Shown here: positions 17,792-27,111 of the stretch, piece by piece
Numbering within the stretch: the stretch's first letter is position 1
Layout of the letters: every line of letters starts with the position of its first letter
Program-made: the position numbers and the translations under genes
NCBI GenBank assembly: GCA_021845865.1
Contig: JAJZVC010000016.1
Location: 1 to 56,255, forward strand
Direction of reading: 5' to 3'
Length of the DNA stretch: 56,255 bases
From: Pseudomonadota bacterium
GTDB lineage: Bacteria > Pseudomonadota > Gammaproteobacteria > Burkholderiales > UBA9220
The notes under the pieces: model-generated
What the model was told of the DNA's origin: nothing
Databases searched by the model: none
What the model saw: only the letters and a program-made list of their open reading frames with translations

Positions 17792-19606
17792 ATGAACGAT
17801 TTTCCCGCCCAGAACCTGTCGCAATTTTCCACCGTGGACAACCCCTCCGCGGTGCTGGAGTGCCTGGAGCATATCCTCGACAAACGGGCGCTCACGGCCT
17901 TGTTCCAGCCTATCCTGGACATGGGGAGCGGGACGATATTGGGGTTCGAGGGGCTGATCCGCGGACCCTCCGACAGCCCGCTCCATTCCCCTAGCAAGCT
18001 GTTTCCGGTGGCCCGCCAGTTCGGCCTGGCCTTCGAGCTGGAGAGCCTGTGCCGCCAGGTGGTGGTGGAGCGCTTCGTGGAATTGAACTTGCCCGGGATG
18101 CTGTTTCTCAACGTCAGCCCGGACGTGCTGCTGCAGCACAATTCCCGCACGGACCTGGAATTCGTTCCCGCAACGGCCCTGGCGCCGTCCCGGGTGGTGA
18201 TCGAGTTGACGGAAAACGAGCCCGCCTACGACTGCCAGCTGGACATGCTGGTGGCCGCCGCCGCCGAGTACCGCGGCCAGGGTTTCAAGGTCGCCATCGA
18301 CGACCTGGGGGAAGGCTATTCCAGCCTGCGCCTGTGGTCCGAGCTGCGGCCCGATTACGTCAAGATCGACCGCCATTTCATCCAGAACATCGACAAGGAC
18401 CCGGTCAAGGCCCAGTTCGTCCGCGCCATCAAGGAGATCGCCGACAACGCCGGCTCCCGGGTCATCGCCGAGGGCATCGAGACCCACGCCGAGCTGGTGG
18501 TGGTGCGGGGCTTCGGCGTCTGCGCCGGCCAGGGCTACCATATCGCCCGGCCCTCGGCGTCGCCCTCGACGGTGGTGGCGGCGGAGGTGGCCAAGGCCCT
18601 TTCCGCCGGGCAGGGCCAGCGGGGAGGGGCTCGCTGGCACAATGCCGCCATCGAGCGCCAGCTGCTGCGCCGGGTGGACCCGGTCCAGGCCTCGACGCCC
18701 AACGACGAGGTCTACCGCCGCTTCGAGCAGAACCCGGACCTGGACGCGGTGCCGGTGGTGCGGGAGGACGGCACGCCGGTGGGGCTGATCAACCGCCATC
18801 TGCTGGTGGACCGCTTCGCCCGCCCCTACCACCGGGAGCTCTACGGCAAGAAACCGTGCACCGTGCTGATGGACGCCGCTCCCCTGGTGGTGGACAAGCA
18901 TCTCACCGTCCAGGAGCTGAGCAAGATCGTGGTGGGGGAAGACCGCCGCCACCTGGCCAACGGTTTCATCATCACCGACCGGGGACGTTACCTGGGCATG
19001 GGGCTGGGGCATGACCTGATGCGGGAAATCACCGAACTGCAGCTCTCCGCCGCCCGCTACGCCAACCCCCTGACCCAGCTGCCGGGCAACGTGCCGGTGA
19101 ACGAGCGCATCGAGCAGCTGCTGGCGGCGGGGGCGCCGTTTTGCGTCGCCTATTGCGACCTGGACCATTTCAAGCCCTTCAACGACGTTTACGGCTTCGC
19201 CATGGGGGACGAGATCATCCGCCTTACCGGCCGCCTGCTGTGCGAGGCGGTGGATGCCCCCCTGGATTTCGTCGGCCACATCGGCGGCGACGATTTCATC
19301 CTGGTGCTGCGCAGCGGCGATTGGGAAGCCCGCTGCCGCCACGTGCTGGAGCGCTTCGGCCGCGAGGTGACGGCGTTCTTCAGCGACGCCGACCGGGAGC
19401 GGGGCGGCTATGTCACCGAGAACCGCAAGGGGGAAAAGGAATTCCATCCCCTTACCACCCTCTCCATTGGCGCCGTCAAGGCGGAACCGGGGATGTTCGC
19501 CGATTGCATGGCCCTGTCGTCGGTGGCGTCGGAAACCAAGAAAATGGCGAAGAAGATTCCCGGCAACAGCCTCTATCTCAACCGGCGCGGTTACCGGGCG
19601 GACTAG
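17792..19606 (+). CDS. EAL-CBS-GGDEF cyclic-di-GMP signalling protein
   Basis: The 604-residue protein has an EAL domain first (about residues 25-260), a paired CBS region (about 275-400) and a GGDEF domain last (about 425-590). The EAL signature is EGL in FEGLIRG, with ELTENE, AIDDLGEGYSS, VKIDRHF and AEGIET followed by GQGY, so phosphodiesterase residues look complete. The cyclase motif is GGDDF, and no RxxD inhibitory site precedes it. There are no membrane helices; the CBS pair may sense adenine nucleotides. The ATG at 17792 is preferred; an in-frame TTG lies 12 bases upstream. Confidence 0.92.
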   Translation: MNDFPAQNLSQFSTVDNPSAVLECLEHILDKRALTALFQPILDMGSGTILGFEGLIRGPSDSPLHSPSKLFPVARQFGLAFELESLCRQVVVERFVELNLPGMLFLNVSPDVLLQHNSRTDLEFVPATALAPSRVVIELTENEPAYDCQLDMLVAAAAEYRGQGFKVAIDDLGEGYSSLRLWSELRPDYVKIDRHFIQNIDKDPVKAQFVRAIKEIADNAGSRVIAEGIETHAELVVVRGFGVCAGQGYHIARPSASPSTVVAAEVAKALSAGQGQRGGARWHNAAIERQLLRRVDPVQASTPNDEVYRRFEQNPDLDAVPVVREDGTPVGLINRHLLVDRFARPYHRELYGKKPCTVLMDAAPLVVDKHLTVQELSKIVVGEDRRHLANGFIITDRGRYLGMGLGHDLMREITELQLSAARYANPLTQLPGNVPVNERIEQLLAAGAPFCVAYCDLDHFKPFNDVYGFAMGDEIIRLTGRLLCEAVDAPLDFVGHIGGDDFILVLRSGDWEARCRHVLERFGREVTAFFSDADRERGGYVTENRKGEKEFHPLTTLSIGAVKAEPGMFADCMALSSVASETKKMAKKIPGNSLYLNRRGYRAD

Positions 19607-19649
19607 CGCTAGAATGGGAGCCCGTGTTTTGTTGCCGAAGGAGTTTCCC

Positions 19650-20183
19650 GTGGCGGTGATCGACCTCAGCCTGCCCATCTTCACCGGCATGGCCGGCTAC
19701 CCCAGCGACCCGCCGGTGGCCGTCCGCCCCCTCCATGCGCTGGAGGCCGAGGGCTGGCGCCTGGCGGCCCTGGACCTCCACACCCACGTCGGCACCCACG
19801 TCAACGTGCCCTGGCACATGGTGGCGGAAGGAAAGTCCCTCGATGCGCTGCCGCCGGAAGTCTTTTTCGGGCCGGCCCGCCGCTATCGGCAGGAGGCCGA
19901 CTTGTGCCCGGGGGAAGGGATACTGTTCGACGACCGCCTGATCGACGCCGCCCTGGCGGACGAGATTGTGCGCGTGGCGCCGAAGTTCGTCGCCGTGGCG
20001 ACGGATTGTCCCTTCGCGGTGGAAATCGAGCGCCGCCTGCTGGCGGCGGGCATTGTCTGCTTCGAGAACCTGGTCAACACCGGGCGGTTGCCGGTGGAGG
20101 GGAAATTCCAGTTCTACGGTTTCCCGCTGCCGATAAAAAACGGCGACGGCTCGCCGGTGCGGGCCGTCGCCGTGGTGGACTGA
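19650..20183 (+). CDS. Cyclase-family (kynurenine formamidase-like) metal-dependent hydrolase
   Basis: The 177-residue protein belongs to the cyclase/KynB-type family of metal hydrolases. It contains the motif HTHVGTHVNVPWHM, related to the family consensus HxGTHxDxPxH, but the usual Asp is Asn here. GVCFENL-type sequence (IVCFENLVNTGRLP) near residues 134-148 also fits. It starts at GTG after AAGGAG with eight-base spacing. A TAGAAT hexamer at 19610-19615 could be its -10. It ends seven bases from the convergent purB. The substrate is unknown and no other kyn gene is nearby. Confidence 0.8.
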   Translation: MAVIDLSLPIFTGMAGYPSDPPVAVRPLHALEAEGWRLAALDLHTHVGTHVNVPWHMVAEGKSLDALPPEVFFGPARRYRQEADLCPGEGILFDDRLIDAALADEIVRVAPKFVAVATDCPFAVEIERRLLAAGIVCFENLVNTGRLPVEGKFQFYGFPLPIKNGDGSPVRAVAVVD

Positions 20184-20190
20184 AGCGCCG

Positions 20191-21594
<1,404 letters not shown>

Positions 21595-21602
21595 TTACCC
21601 CA

Positions 21603-21630
21603 AAGGGCGGCTCCGGGACGAACCGCCCTT
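21603..21630 (-). terminator. Hairpin terminator downstream of the HPP-CBS gene
   Basis: AAGGGCGG and CCGCCCTT (21603-21610 and 21623-21630) form an eight-base stem with a 12-base loop, 21 bases after the HPP gene stop. On the minus strand only TTT-GGGG follows, so it is a modest terminator. Confidence 0.45.
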
Positions 21631-21651
21631 CCGGACGGCCCGGGGCGGGCG

Positions 21652-22806
21652 TCAGCGGTTCACGTCGCCGGTGTAGAGGGCGGCGATCAGGTCCGACTGG
21701 GTGACCATGCCTGCCAGCTTCTGGTCCGCGTCCACCACCGGGATGTGGTGCAGGCCCTTGTCCGACAGCAGGGGGACCAGTTCCACGATGTGCATGGCCG
21801 CCCGGGCCGTCACCACGGGGGCGGTCATGATCTGCGCCACGGTTCGGGGGGTGTCGGCGGCCATGCCGCGGATGAAGTTCACCAGCTTTTCCCGGAAGCT
21901 GGCGTAGGTTTTCAGCTCGGCGCGCTTGAGGAAGTCCACCAGGGTGACGATGCCGACCACCCGCCGGTCGTCGTCGAGGACCGGCAAGGCCTTGATTTTG
22001 TGGTAGCGGAGCTGGGCCCAGGCTTCCTCCAGGCCGGTGCCGGTATTCACCGCGGCCACGTCCCGGGACATGATGTCGCCGCAGGTGATCTGGCCCATCT
22101 TGCGGCGGAAGGCGTGGATGCCGGCGCGGCTGTAGACCAGGTTGAGGTCCTCCTCGCTGACGTCGAGGTAGATGTCCAGGTCCTCCAGGGCCTTGTGCAG
22201 GTCGTCCTTGTCGATGCCCAGCCGGTCCAGGGGAGTGGGGTCGTCGTGGCGGTGCAGGGCGTCCTTTTTCGGATAGGGGCGGGCGGGCCAGCGGTGGCCG
22301 GGGAGCAGGTTGTTGACCAGCAGGGCCATGGCGAAGATGATCAGGACGTTGAGCCCCACCGGCGCCAGGAGGAAGTGGTAGCCGTCGGCGTGGACGTAGT
22401 TGTTGCCCAGCACCGGCAGCAGGGCGGAGGCCCCGCCGGGCGGGTGCAGGCTGCGGGTGAGGTGCATGGCGAGGATGGCCAGGGAAACCGCCAGGGCGGC
22501 GGCGATCCACATTTCCGGCACCAGCTTGGCGCAGGTGACGCCGATGAAGGCCGAGATCAGGTGTCCGCCCACCAGGGGCCAGGGCTGGGCCAGGGGGCTG
22601 TGGGGGGTGGCGAACAGGATCACCGCCGAAGCGCCCATGGAGGCGATCATCACCGGCAGGCCCAGGCCGTGGAGGGATAGGCTGCTGACCAGGCCCACCA
22701 CCAGCAGGGCGAGAAAGGCCGAGAAGGTGGAGCGCAGCTTCTCGGCCGTGCTGAGAGGGGTAGAATCGGAAACGAGGTAGGGCAGCAGGCGTTGCGGGAG
22801 GTTCAT
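21652..22806 (-). CDS. HPP family membrane protein with C-terminal CBS pair
   Basis: The N-terminal 180 residues hold several hydrophobic helices and the HPP family sequence SLHPPGGASALLPVLG (about residues 105-120), with SMGASAVILFATPHSPLAQP before it. The C-terminal part has two CBS motifs (DIMSRDVAAVNTGT and IMTAPVVTARAAM), usually an adenine-nucleotide-sensing module. HPP proteins are linked to nitrite or other anion transport in some organisms. The start at 22806 lacks a clear ribosome binding site, although the frame is open upstream. The gene is divergent from the uracil-DNA glycosylase gene. Confidence 0.88.
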   Translation of the reverse strand: MNLPQRLLPYLVSDSTPLSTAEKLRSTFSAFLALLVVGLVSSLSLHGLGLPVMIASMGASAVILFATPHSPLAQPWPLVGGHLISAFIGVTCAKLVPEMWIAAALAVSLAILAMHLTRSLHPPGGASALLPVLGNNYVHADGYHFLLAPVGLNVLIIFAMALLVNNLLPGHRWPARPYPKKDALHRHDDPTPLDRLGIDKDDLHKALEDLDIYLDVSEEDLNLVYSRAGIHAFRRKMGQITCGDIMSRDVAAVNTGTGLEEAWAQLRYHKIKALPVLDDDRRVVGIVTLVDFLKRAELKTYASFREKLVNFIRGMAADTPRTVAQIMTAPVVTARAAMHIVELVPLLSDKGLHHIPVVDADQKLAGMVTQSDLIAALYTGDVNR

Positions 22807-22903
22807 GATCGGAAATGTGGATTTTTTGAAGTCCAAGATATTACCTTTGTCTAACTTACATCTTCCTTGCGCTGGATCAAGGAAGCCGCATCGGTGAAAG
22901 GCT

Positions 22904-23479
22904 ATGGAACTCGAAAAACTGCTGGCACAGGCGCGCGCCTGCCGCGTGTGCGAAGCCTTCCTTCCCAATCCGCCCAAGCCCATCCTGCTGGCCGGGGCCA
23001 CGGCGCGGGTGATGATCGTCGGCCAGGCGCCGGGGCGGCGGGTGCACGAAACCGGCATCCCCTGGAACGACCCCTCCGGCGACCGGCTGCGCTCGTGGAT
23101 GGGGGTGGAACGGGAGACCTTCTACGACACCGCCCGCTTCGCCATCATCCCCACGGCGTTCTGCTACCCCGGTACCGGCAAGGGAGGCGATCTGCCGCCC
23201 CGGCCCGAGTGCGCCCCCCTCTGGCACCCGCTCCTGCGGGCGGCGCTGCCGGCGGTCGAACTGACGCTGCTCATCGGCCAGTATGCCCAAGCCTATTACC
23301 TGGGGGAGCGCCGCGAATCCAGCCTGACGGAGACGGTGCGCGCCTGGCGGGAACATGGCCCCGCTTTTCTGCCTTTGCCCCATCCCAGCCCCCGCAACCA
23401 GCTGTGGCTGAAACGCAATCCCTGGTTCGGGGAGGAGGTGATCCCGGAACTCCGGCGACGACTGGCTGCTCTTATATAA
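22904..23479 (+). CDS. Uracil-DNA glycosylase family protein, Fe-S type
   Basis: The 191-residue protein has the active-site-like motif VGQAPGRRVHETG and a C-terminal HPSPRN motif, typical of the uracil-DNA glycosylase superfamily. Four cysteines are spaced C-x2-C (residues 14 and 17) and C-x15-C (in FCYPGTGK and PECAPLW), the pattern of the 4Fe-4S cluster in family 4/5 enzymes. It should excise uracil or another damaged base, but the exact subfamily is unclear. It is divergent from the HPP gene. Confidence 0.85.
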   Translation: MELEKLLAQARACRVCEAFLPNPPKPILLAGATARVMIVGQAPGRRVHETGIPWNDPSGDRLRSWMGVERETFYDTARFAIIPTAFCYPGTGKGGDLPPRPECAPLWHPLLRAALPAVELTLLIGQYAQAYYLGERRESSLTETVRAWREHGPAFLPLPHPSPRNQLWLKRNPWFGEEVIPELRRRLAALI

Positions 23480-23515
23480 GACTTGGGGCGGATTGCTTCT
23501 CCCCTCGAACCATGG

Positions 23516-23524
23516 TGCTATAAT
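23516..23524 (+). promoter_or_regulatory. acnB: Extended -10 promoter (TGCTATAAT) of acnB
   Basis: TGC directly followed by the consensus TATAAT lies 84 bases before acnB. The predicted start near 23531 gives a leader of about 75 bases that contains the stem-loop at 23552-23583. Confidence 0.65.
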
Positions 23525-23551
23525 CGGGCGAACCGCCCATAATGTAATCCT

Positions 23552-23583
23552 CCACGAAGCGCGCCACCCGGCGCGCTTCGTGG
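23552..23583 (+). promoter_or_regulatory. 14-bp stem-loop in the acnB leader
   Basis: Arms 23552-23565 and 23570-23583 are perfectly complementary and enclose the tetraloop ACCC. Only TCTTTA follows, so it is not a clean terminator. It lies wholly within the untranslated leader, 24 bases before the acnB start, and could act as an attenuator, an RNA stability element or a protein-binding site. Confidence 0.6.
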
Positions 23584-23607
23584 TCTTTAGCCTAACGCGA
23601 GAGAGCC

Positions 23608-26166
23608 ATGCTGAATGCCTACCGTAGTCACGTCGCCGAGCGCGCCGCCCAGGGGCTGCCGCCTCTTCCCTTGTCCGCCGAGCAGACCGCGGCGCTGGTT
23701 GAGCTGCTGAAGGCCCCTCCCGCCGGCGAGGAGCAGGCCCTGGCGGACTTGCTGGAGAACCGGGTTCCCGCCGGCGTGGACCAGGCGGCCTACGTCAAGG
23801 CGGCTTTCCTGGCCGACGTGGCCCAGGGCAAGGCGTCCTCCCCCCTGGTGAGCCGCGAAAAGGCGGTGCAACTGCTGGGCACCATGCTCGGCGGCTACAA
23901 CGTCGGCCCCCTGGTGGACCTGCTGGACGGCGACATGGCCGGCCATGCCGTGGCGGCCCTGTCCAAGACCATCCTGATGTTCGATGCCTTCCACGACGTG
24001 GCGGAGAAGATGAAGGCCGGCAACGCCGCGGCGAAAAAGCTGATGCAGTCCTGGGCCGACGCCGAGTGGTTCACTTCCCGCGCGCCCCTGCCGGAGAAAC
24101 TGGAACTGGTGGTGTTCAAGGTGCCTGGCGAGACCAACACCGACGACCTTTCCCCCGCCCAGGCCGCCTGGTCGCGCCCCGACATTCCGTTGCACGCCAC
24201 CGAGATGCTGGTGAACCGCCTGCCCGGGTCCCTGGAGAAGATCGAGGAGCTGAAGCAGAAGGGCCTGCCCCTGGCCTACGTGGGCGACGTGGTGGGCACC
24301 GGCTCCTCCCGCAAATCCGCCATCAACTCGGTGCAGTGGCACATGGGCCGGGACATTCCCTTCATTCCCAACAAGCGCACCGGCGGCGTGGTGATCGGCG
24401 GCAAGATCGCCCCCATCTTCTTCAATACCGCCGAGGACTCCGGCGCCCTGCCCATCCAGTGCGACGTCACCGCCATGAACACCGGCGACGTGATCACCGT
24501 CTATCCTTTCCAGGGCGAGGTCCACGACGCTGCCGGCAAGACCATCGCCAGCTTCAAGCTGGAGCCCGTCACCCTGGCGGACGAAGTGCGGGCCGGCGGC
24601 CGCATCCCCCTCATCATCGGCCGCGGCCTCACGGCCAAGGCGCGGGAGGTCCTGGGTCTGCCCCATTCCGGCCTTTTCGCCACTCCCCAGGCGCCGAAGG
24701 ACAGCGGCAAGGGCTACACCCTGGCCCAGAAGATGGTGGGCCGCGCCTGCGGCGTGGCTGGCGTGCGCCCCGGCACCTACTGCGAGCCCCGCATGGCTTC
24801 CGTGGGTTCCCAGGACACCACCGGCGGCATGACCCGGGACGAGCTCAAGGAACTGGCCTGCCTCGGCTTCTCCGCCGACCTGGTGATGCAGAGCTTCTGC
24901 CATACCGCCGCCTACCCCAAGCCCGTGGACATCAAGCTGCATCATGAGCTGCCCGAGTTCATCTCCTCCCGGGGCGGCGTCTCCCTGCGCCCCGGCGACG
25001 GCGTGATCCACTCCTGGCTGAATAGGATGCTGCTGCCCGACACCGTGGGCACCGGCGGCGATTCCCACACCCGCTTCCCCATCGGCATCAGCTTCCCCGC
25101 CGGCTCCGGCCTGGTGGCCTTCGCCGCCGCCATGGGGGTGATGCCCCTGGACATGCCCGAGTCCGTGCTGGTGCGCTTCAAGGGTGAAATGCAGCCCGGC
25201 ATCACTCTGCGCGACCTGGTCAACGCCATCCCCTACGCCGCCATCCAGAAGGGCGAGCTGACGGTGGGCAAGACCGGCAAGAAGAACGTCTTCAACGGCC
25301 GCATCCTGGAAATCGAAGGCCTGCCGGACCTCAAGGTGGAGCAGGCGTTCGAGCTGTCCGACGCTTCCGCCGAGCGCTCCGCCGCCGCCTGCACGGTGCG
25401 CCTCAACAAGGAGCCGATCATGGAGTACCTCAACTCCAACGTCGTGCTGCTGGAGAACATGATCGAGAACGGCTACCAGGACGCCCGCACCCTGCAGCGC
25501 CGCATCGACGCCATGAAGGCCTGGCTGGCCAAGCCGGAGCTGCTGGAACCCGATGCCGACGCCGACTACGCCTACGTGCTGGAAATCGACCTCAACGACA
25601 TCAAGGAACCCCTGGTCGCCTGCCCCAACGACCCGGACGACATCAAGCCCCTCTCCGCCGTGGCCGGGGACAAGGTCGACGAGGTGTTCATCGGCTCCTG
25701 CATGACCAACATCGGCCACTACCGCGCCGCCTCCAAGGTGCTGGAGGACGCCGGCATGATTCCCGCCCGCCTGTGGGTGGCGCCGCCCACCCGCATGGAC
25801 GAGGCCCAGCTGCGGGAGGAAGGGGCCTACGGCATATTCGGCCGCGCCGGCGCCCGCATGGAAATGCCCGGCTGCTCCCTGTGCATGGGCAACCAGGCGC
25901 GGGTGGCGGACAAGGCCACGGTGTTCTCCACCAGCACGCGGAATTTCGACAACCGCATGGGCAAGGACGCCCGCTGCTACCTGGGCTCCGCCGAACTGGC
26001 GGCGGTGTGTGCCCGCCTGGGCCGCATTCCCACGGTGGAGGAATACCAGGCCCTGGTGAAGGACAAGATCGCCCCCCTCTCGGACAATATCTACCGTTAC
26101 CTCAACTTCCACCTCATGGCCGATTACGCCAAGGGGAAGAAGGTCATCCCGGTAATGGCGGGGTAA
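23608..26166 (+). CDS. acnB: Aconitate hydratase B
   Basis: AcnB isomerises citrate to isocitrate in the TCA cycle. The 852-residue length and N-terminal HEAT-like domain are those of the B type. The swivel domain precedes the catalytic core, with [16 protein letters not shown], and the Fe-S ligands lie in [13 protein letters not shown] and [11 protein letters not shown] plus an earlier Cys in [23 protein letters not shown]-type site precedes the ATG. The glutathione S-transferase gene starts four bases after the stop, so they form an operon ended by a strong terminator. Confidence 0.98.
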   Translation: MLNAYRSHVAERAAQGLPPLPLSAEQTAALVELLKAPPAGEEQALADLLENRVPAGVDQAAYVKAAFLADVAQGKASSPLVSREKAVQLLGTMLGGYNVGPLVDLLDGDMAGHAVAALSKTILMFDAFHDVAEKMKAGNAAAKKLMQSWADAEWFTSRAPLPEKLELVVFKVPGETNTDDLSPAQAAWSRPDIPLHATEMLVNRLPGSLEKIEELKQKGLPLAYVGDVVGTGSSRKSAINSVQWHMGRDIPFIPNKRTGGVVIGGKIAPIFFNTAEDSGALPIQCDVTAMNTGDVITVYPFQGEVHDAAGKTIASFKLEPVTLADEVRAGGRIPLIIGRGLTAKAREVLGLPHSGLFATPQAPKDSGKGYTLAQKMVGRACGVAGVRPGTYCEPRMASVGSQDTTGGMTRDELKELACLGFSADLVMQSFCHTAAYPKPVDIKLHHELPEFISSRGGVSLRPGDGVIHSWLNRMLLPDTVGTGGDSHTRFPIGISFPAGSGLVAFAAAMGVMPLDMPESVLVRFKGEMQPGITLRDLVNAIPYAAIQKGELTVGKTGKKNVFNGRILEIEGLPDLKVEQAFELSDASAERSAAACTVRLNKEPIMEYLNSNVVLLENMIENGYQDARTLQRRIDAMKAWLAKPELLEPDADADYAYVLEIDLNDIKEPLVACPNDPDDIKPLSAVAGDKVDEVFIGSCMTNIGHYRAASKVLEDAGMIPARLWVAPPTRMDEAQLREEGAYGIFGRAGARMEMPGCSLCMGNQARVADKATVFSTSTRNFDNRMGKDARCYLGSAELAAVCARLGRIPTVEEYQALVKDKIAPLSDNIYRYLNFHLMADYAKGKKVIPVMAG

Positions 26167-26169
26167 ACC

Positions 26170-26784
26170 ATGAAACTTCTCGCCTCCCTCACCAGCCCCT
26201 TTGCCCGCAAGGTGCGCATCGTCCTGGCGGAAAAGCACGTCGAGTGCGAACTGGAAGTGGTCAACCCGTGGGAACCGGTGAATCCGGTAATCGAGCACAA
26301 CCCCCTAAGCCAGGTGCCCACCCTGGTGCTGGACGACGGCAACAACGTGTTCGATTCCCGGGTCATCGTCGAATACCTGGACGCCATCAGTCCGGCGGTC
26401 AAGCTCCTCCCCGAACCCGGCCGCCAGCGCATGCTGGTGCGGCGCATCGAGGCCCTGGCCGACGGGGTGACGGAAGCGGCGATGAAGATTTTCCTCGAGC
26501 GCAAGCGCGCCGCCGAAAAGCAGGACGCCGACTGGCTTGCCCTCCAGCGCGCCGCCATCGGCCGGGGGCTGGACGCCCTGGAGCGGGAGCTGGGGGACAA
26601 GGAATGGTTCCACGGCCACGGCCTGTCCCTGGCGGACATCGCCACCGGCTGCTGCCTGGGCTACCTCAGCCTGCGCCTCGAGGACGAGGTCGAATGGCGC
26701 GTCGGCCACCCCGGCCTGGCCCAGCACATGGACAAGCTGATGGCGCGGCATTCCTTCGCCGACACGGTGCCGCCCAAGTCCTGA
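26170..26784 (+). CDS. Glutathione S-transferase, YibF-like
   Basis: The 204-residue protein has an N-terminal thioredoxin fold starting MKLLASLTSPFARKVRI, with the likely catalytic Ser near residue 9, and the glutathione-binding segment SQVPTLVLDDGNNVFDSRVI. The C-terminal part is the helical GST domain with LSLADIATGC. This is the single-domain YibF/GstB type of bacterial GST. It is the second gene of the acnB operon. Its substrate is unknown. Confidence 0.92.
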   Translation: MKLLASLTSPFARKVRIVLAEKHVECELEVVNPWEPVNPVIEHNPLSQVPTLVLDDGNNVFDSRVIVEYLDAISPAVKLLPEPGRQRMLVRRIEALADGVTEAAMKIFLERKRAAEKQDADWLALQRAAIGRGLDALERELGDKEWFHGHGLSLADIATGCCLGYLSLRLEDEVEWRVGHPGLAQHMDKLMARHSFADTVPPKS

Positions 26785-26805
26785 GCCGGACGCCGGCGTC
26801 GCGGG

Positions 26806-26833
26806 AAGGGGCGGAATATTCCGCCCCTTTTTC
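26806..26833 (+). terminator. Strong intrinsic terminator after acnB-GST
   Basis: A perfect 11-base stem (26806-26816 and 26819-26829) is followed by a T-rich tail (TTTCGTCTTTA). It separates the acnB operon from the kdp regulatory region, which begins immediately after it. Confidence 0.88.
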
Positions 26834-26836
26834 GTC

Positions 26837-26885
26837 TTTATCAAATCTTTATCTCCCCCGCCCCGATCTTTATCCCCTTTTTATC
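26837..26885 (+). promoter_or_regulatory. Four phased TTTATC repeats, predicted KdpE operator
   Basis: TTTATC occurs at 26837, 26848, 26869 and 26880, with start-to-start distances of 11, 21 and 11 bases, so all lie on one face of the helix as two tandem pairs. OmpR/PhoB-family regulators such as KdpE bind direct half-sites 11 bases apart, and the E. coli kdp site also has two TTTA-type half-sites at that distance. A TAGCAT hexamer at 26896-26901 could be the -10, placing the downstream pair over the -35 region. Confidence 0.72.
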
Positions 26886-26932
26886 TCCCGTTGCCTAGCA
26901 TTCAGGGTGTGAAAACCCACCGGGAGAATTTC

Positions 26933-27025
26933 ATGGATTTGTTCTATCTCGCCCTGATCGTGGCCTTTTTCGGCCTTTCGGCGCTGCTGGTCGTCGGCTG
27001 CGAAAAACTCAGGAGGCCGTCATGA
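26933..27025 (+). CDS. 30-residue membrane peptide upstream of kdpF
   Basis: The ORF encodes a hydrophobic peptide starting MDLFYLALIVAFFGLS, with one membrane span (about residues 4-22) and a basic end (CEKLRRPS). GGGAGAA precedes the ATG by about five bases, and the stop overlaps the kdpF start as ATGA, so it is very likely translated and coupled to kdpF. It is distinct from KdpF. Similar short ORFs occur before kdpF in other proteobacteria and are usually unnamed or misannotated. A role in KdpFABC assembly or stability is an inference from position. Confidence 0.72.
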   Translation: MDLFYLALIVAFFGLSALLVVGCEKLRRPS

Positions 27026-27111
27026 CCTGGCTCTACCTCCTGGCCGGCGCCATTGCCGTCGGCCTGCTGATTTACCTCGTCGTCGCCCTGCTTAAACCGG
27101 AGCTTTTCTGA
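27022..27111 (+). CDS. kdpF: Potassium-transporting ATPase subunit KdpF
   Basis: This 29-residue peptide is a single membrane helix (MTWLYLLAGAIAVGLLIYLV) followed by ALLKPELF, the typical KdpF ending (xxLLxPExF). KdpF stabilises the KdpABC complex. AGGAGG lies inside the end of the preceding small ORF, and the stop TGA shares its last base with the kdpA ATG. Confidence 0.9.
   Translation: MTWLYLLAGAIAVGLLIYLVVALLKPELF

Noticed and set aside
23587..26298. Long antisense open frame (about 900 codons) opposite acnB; similar ones lie opposite kdpA/kdpB, secD and kdpD, and a plus-strand one lies opposite uvrA (50023-53316).
   Set aside because: All are mirror frames of strong coding genes, with His/Gly/Val-rich composition and no recognisable domain or ribosome binding site.
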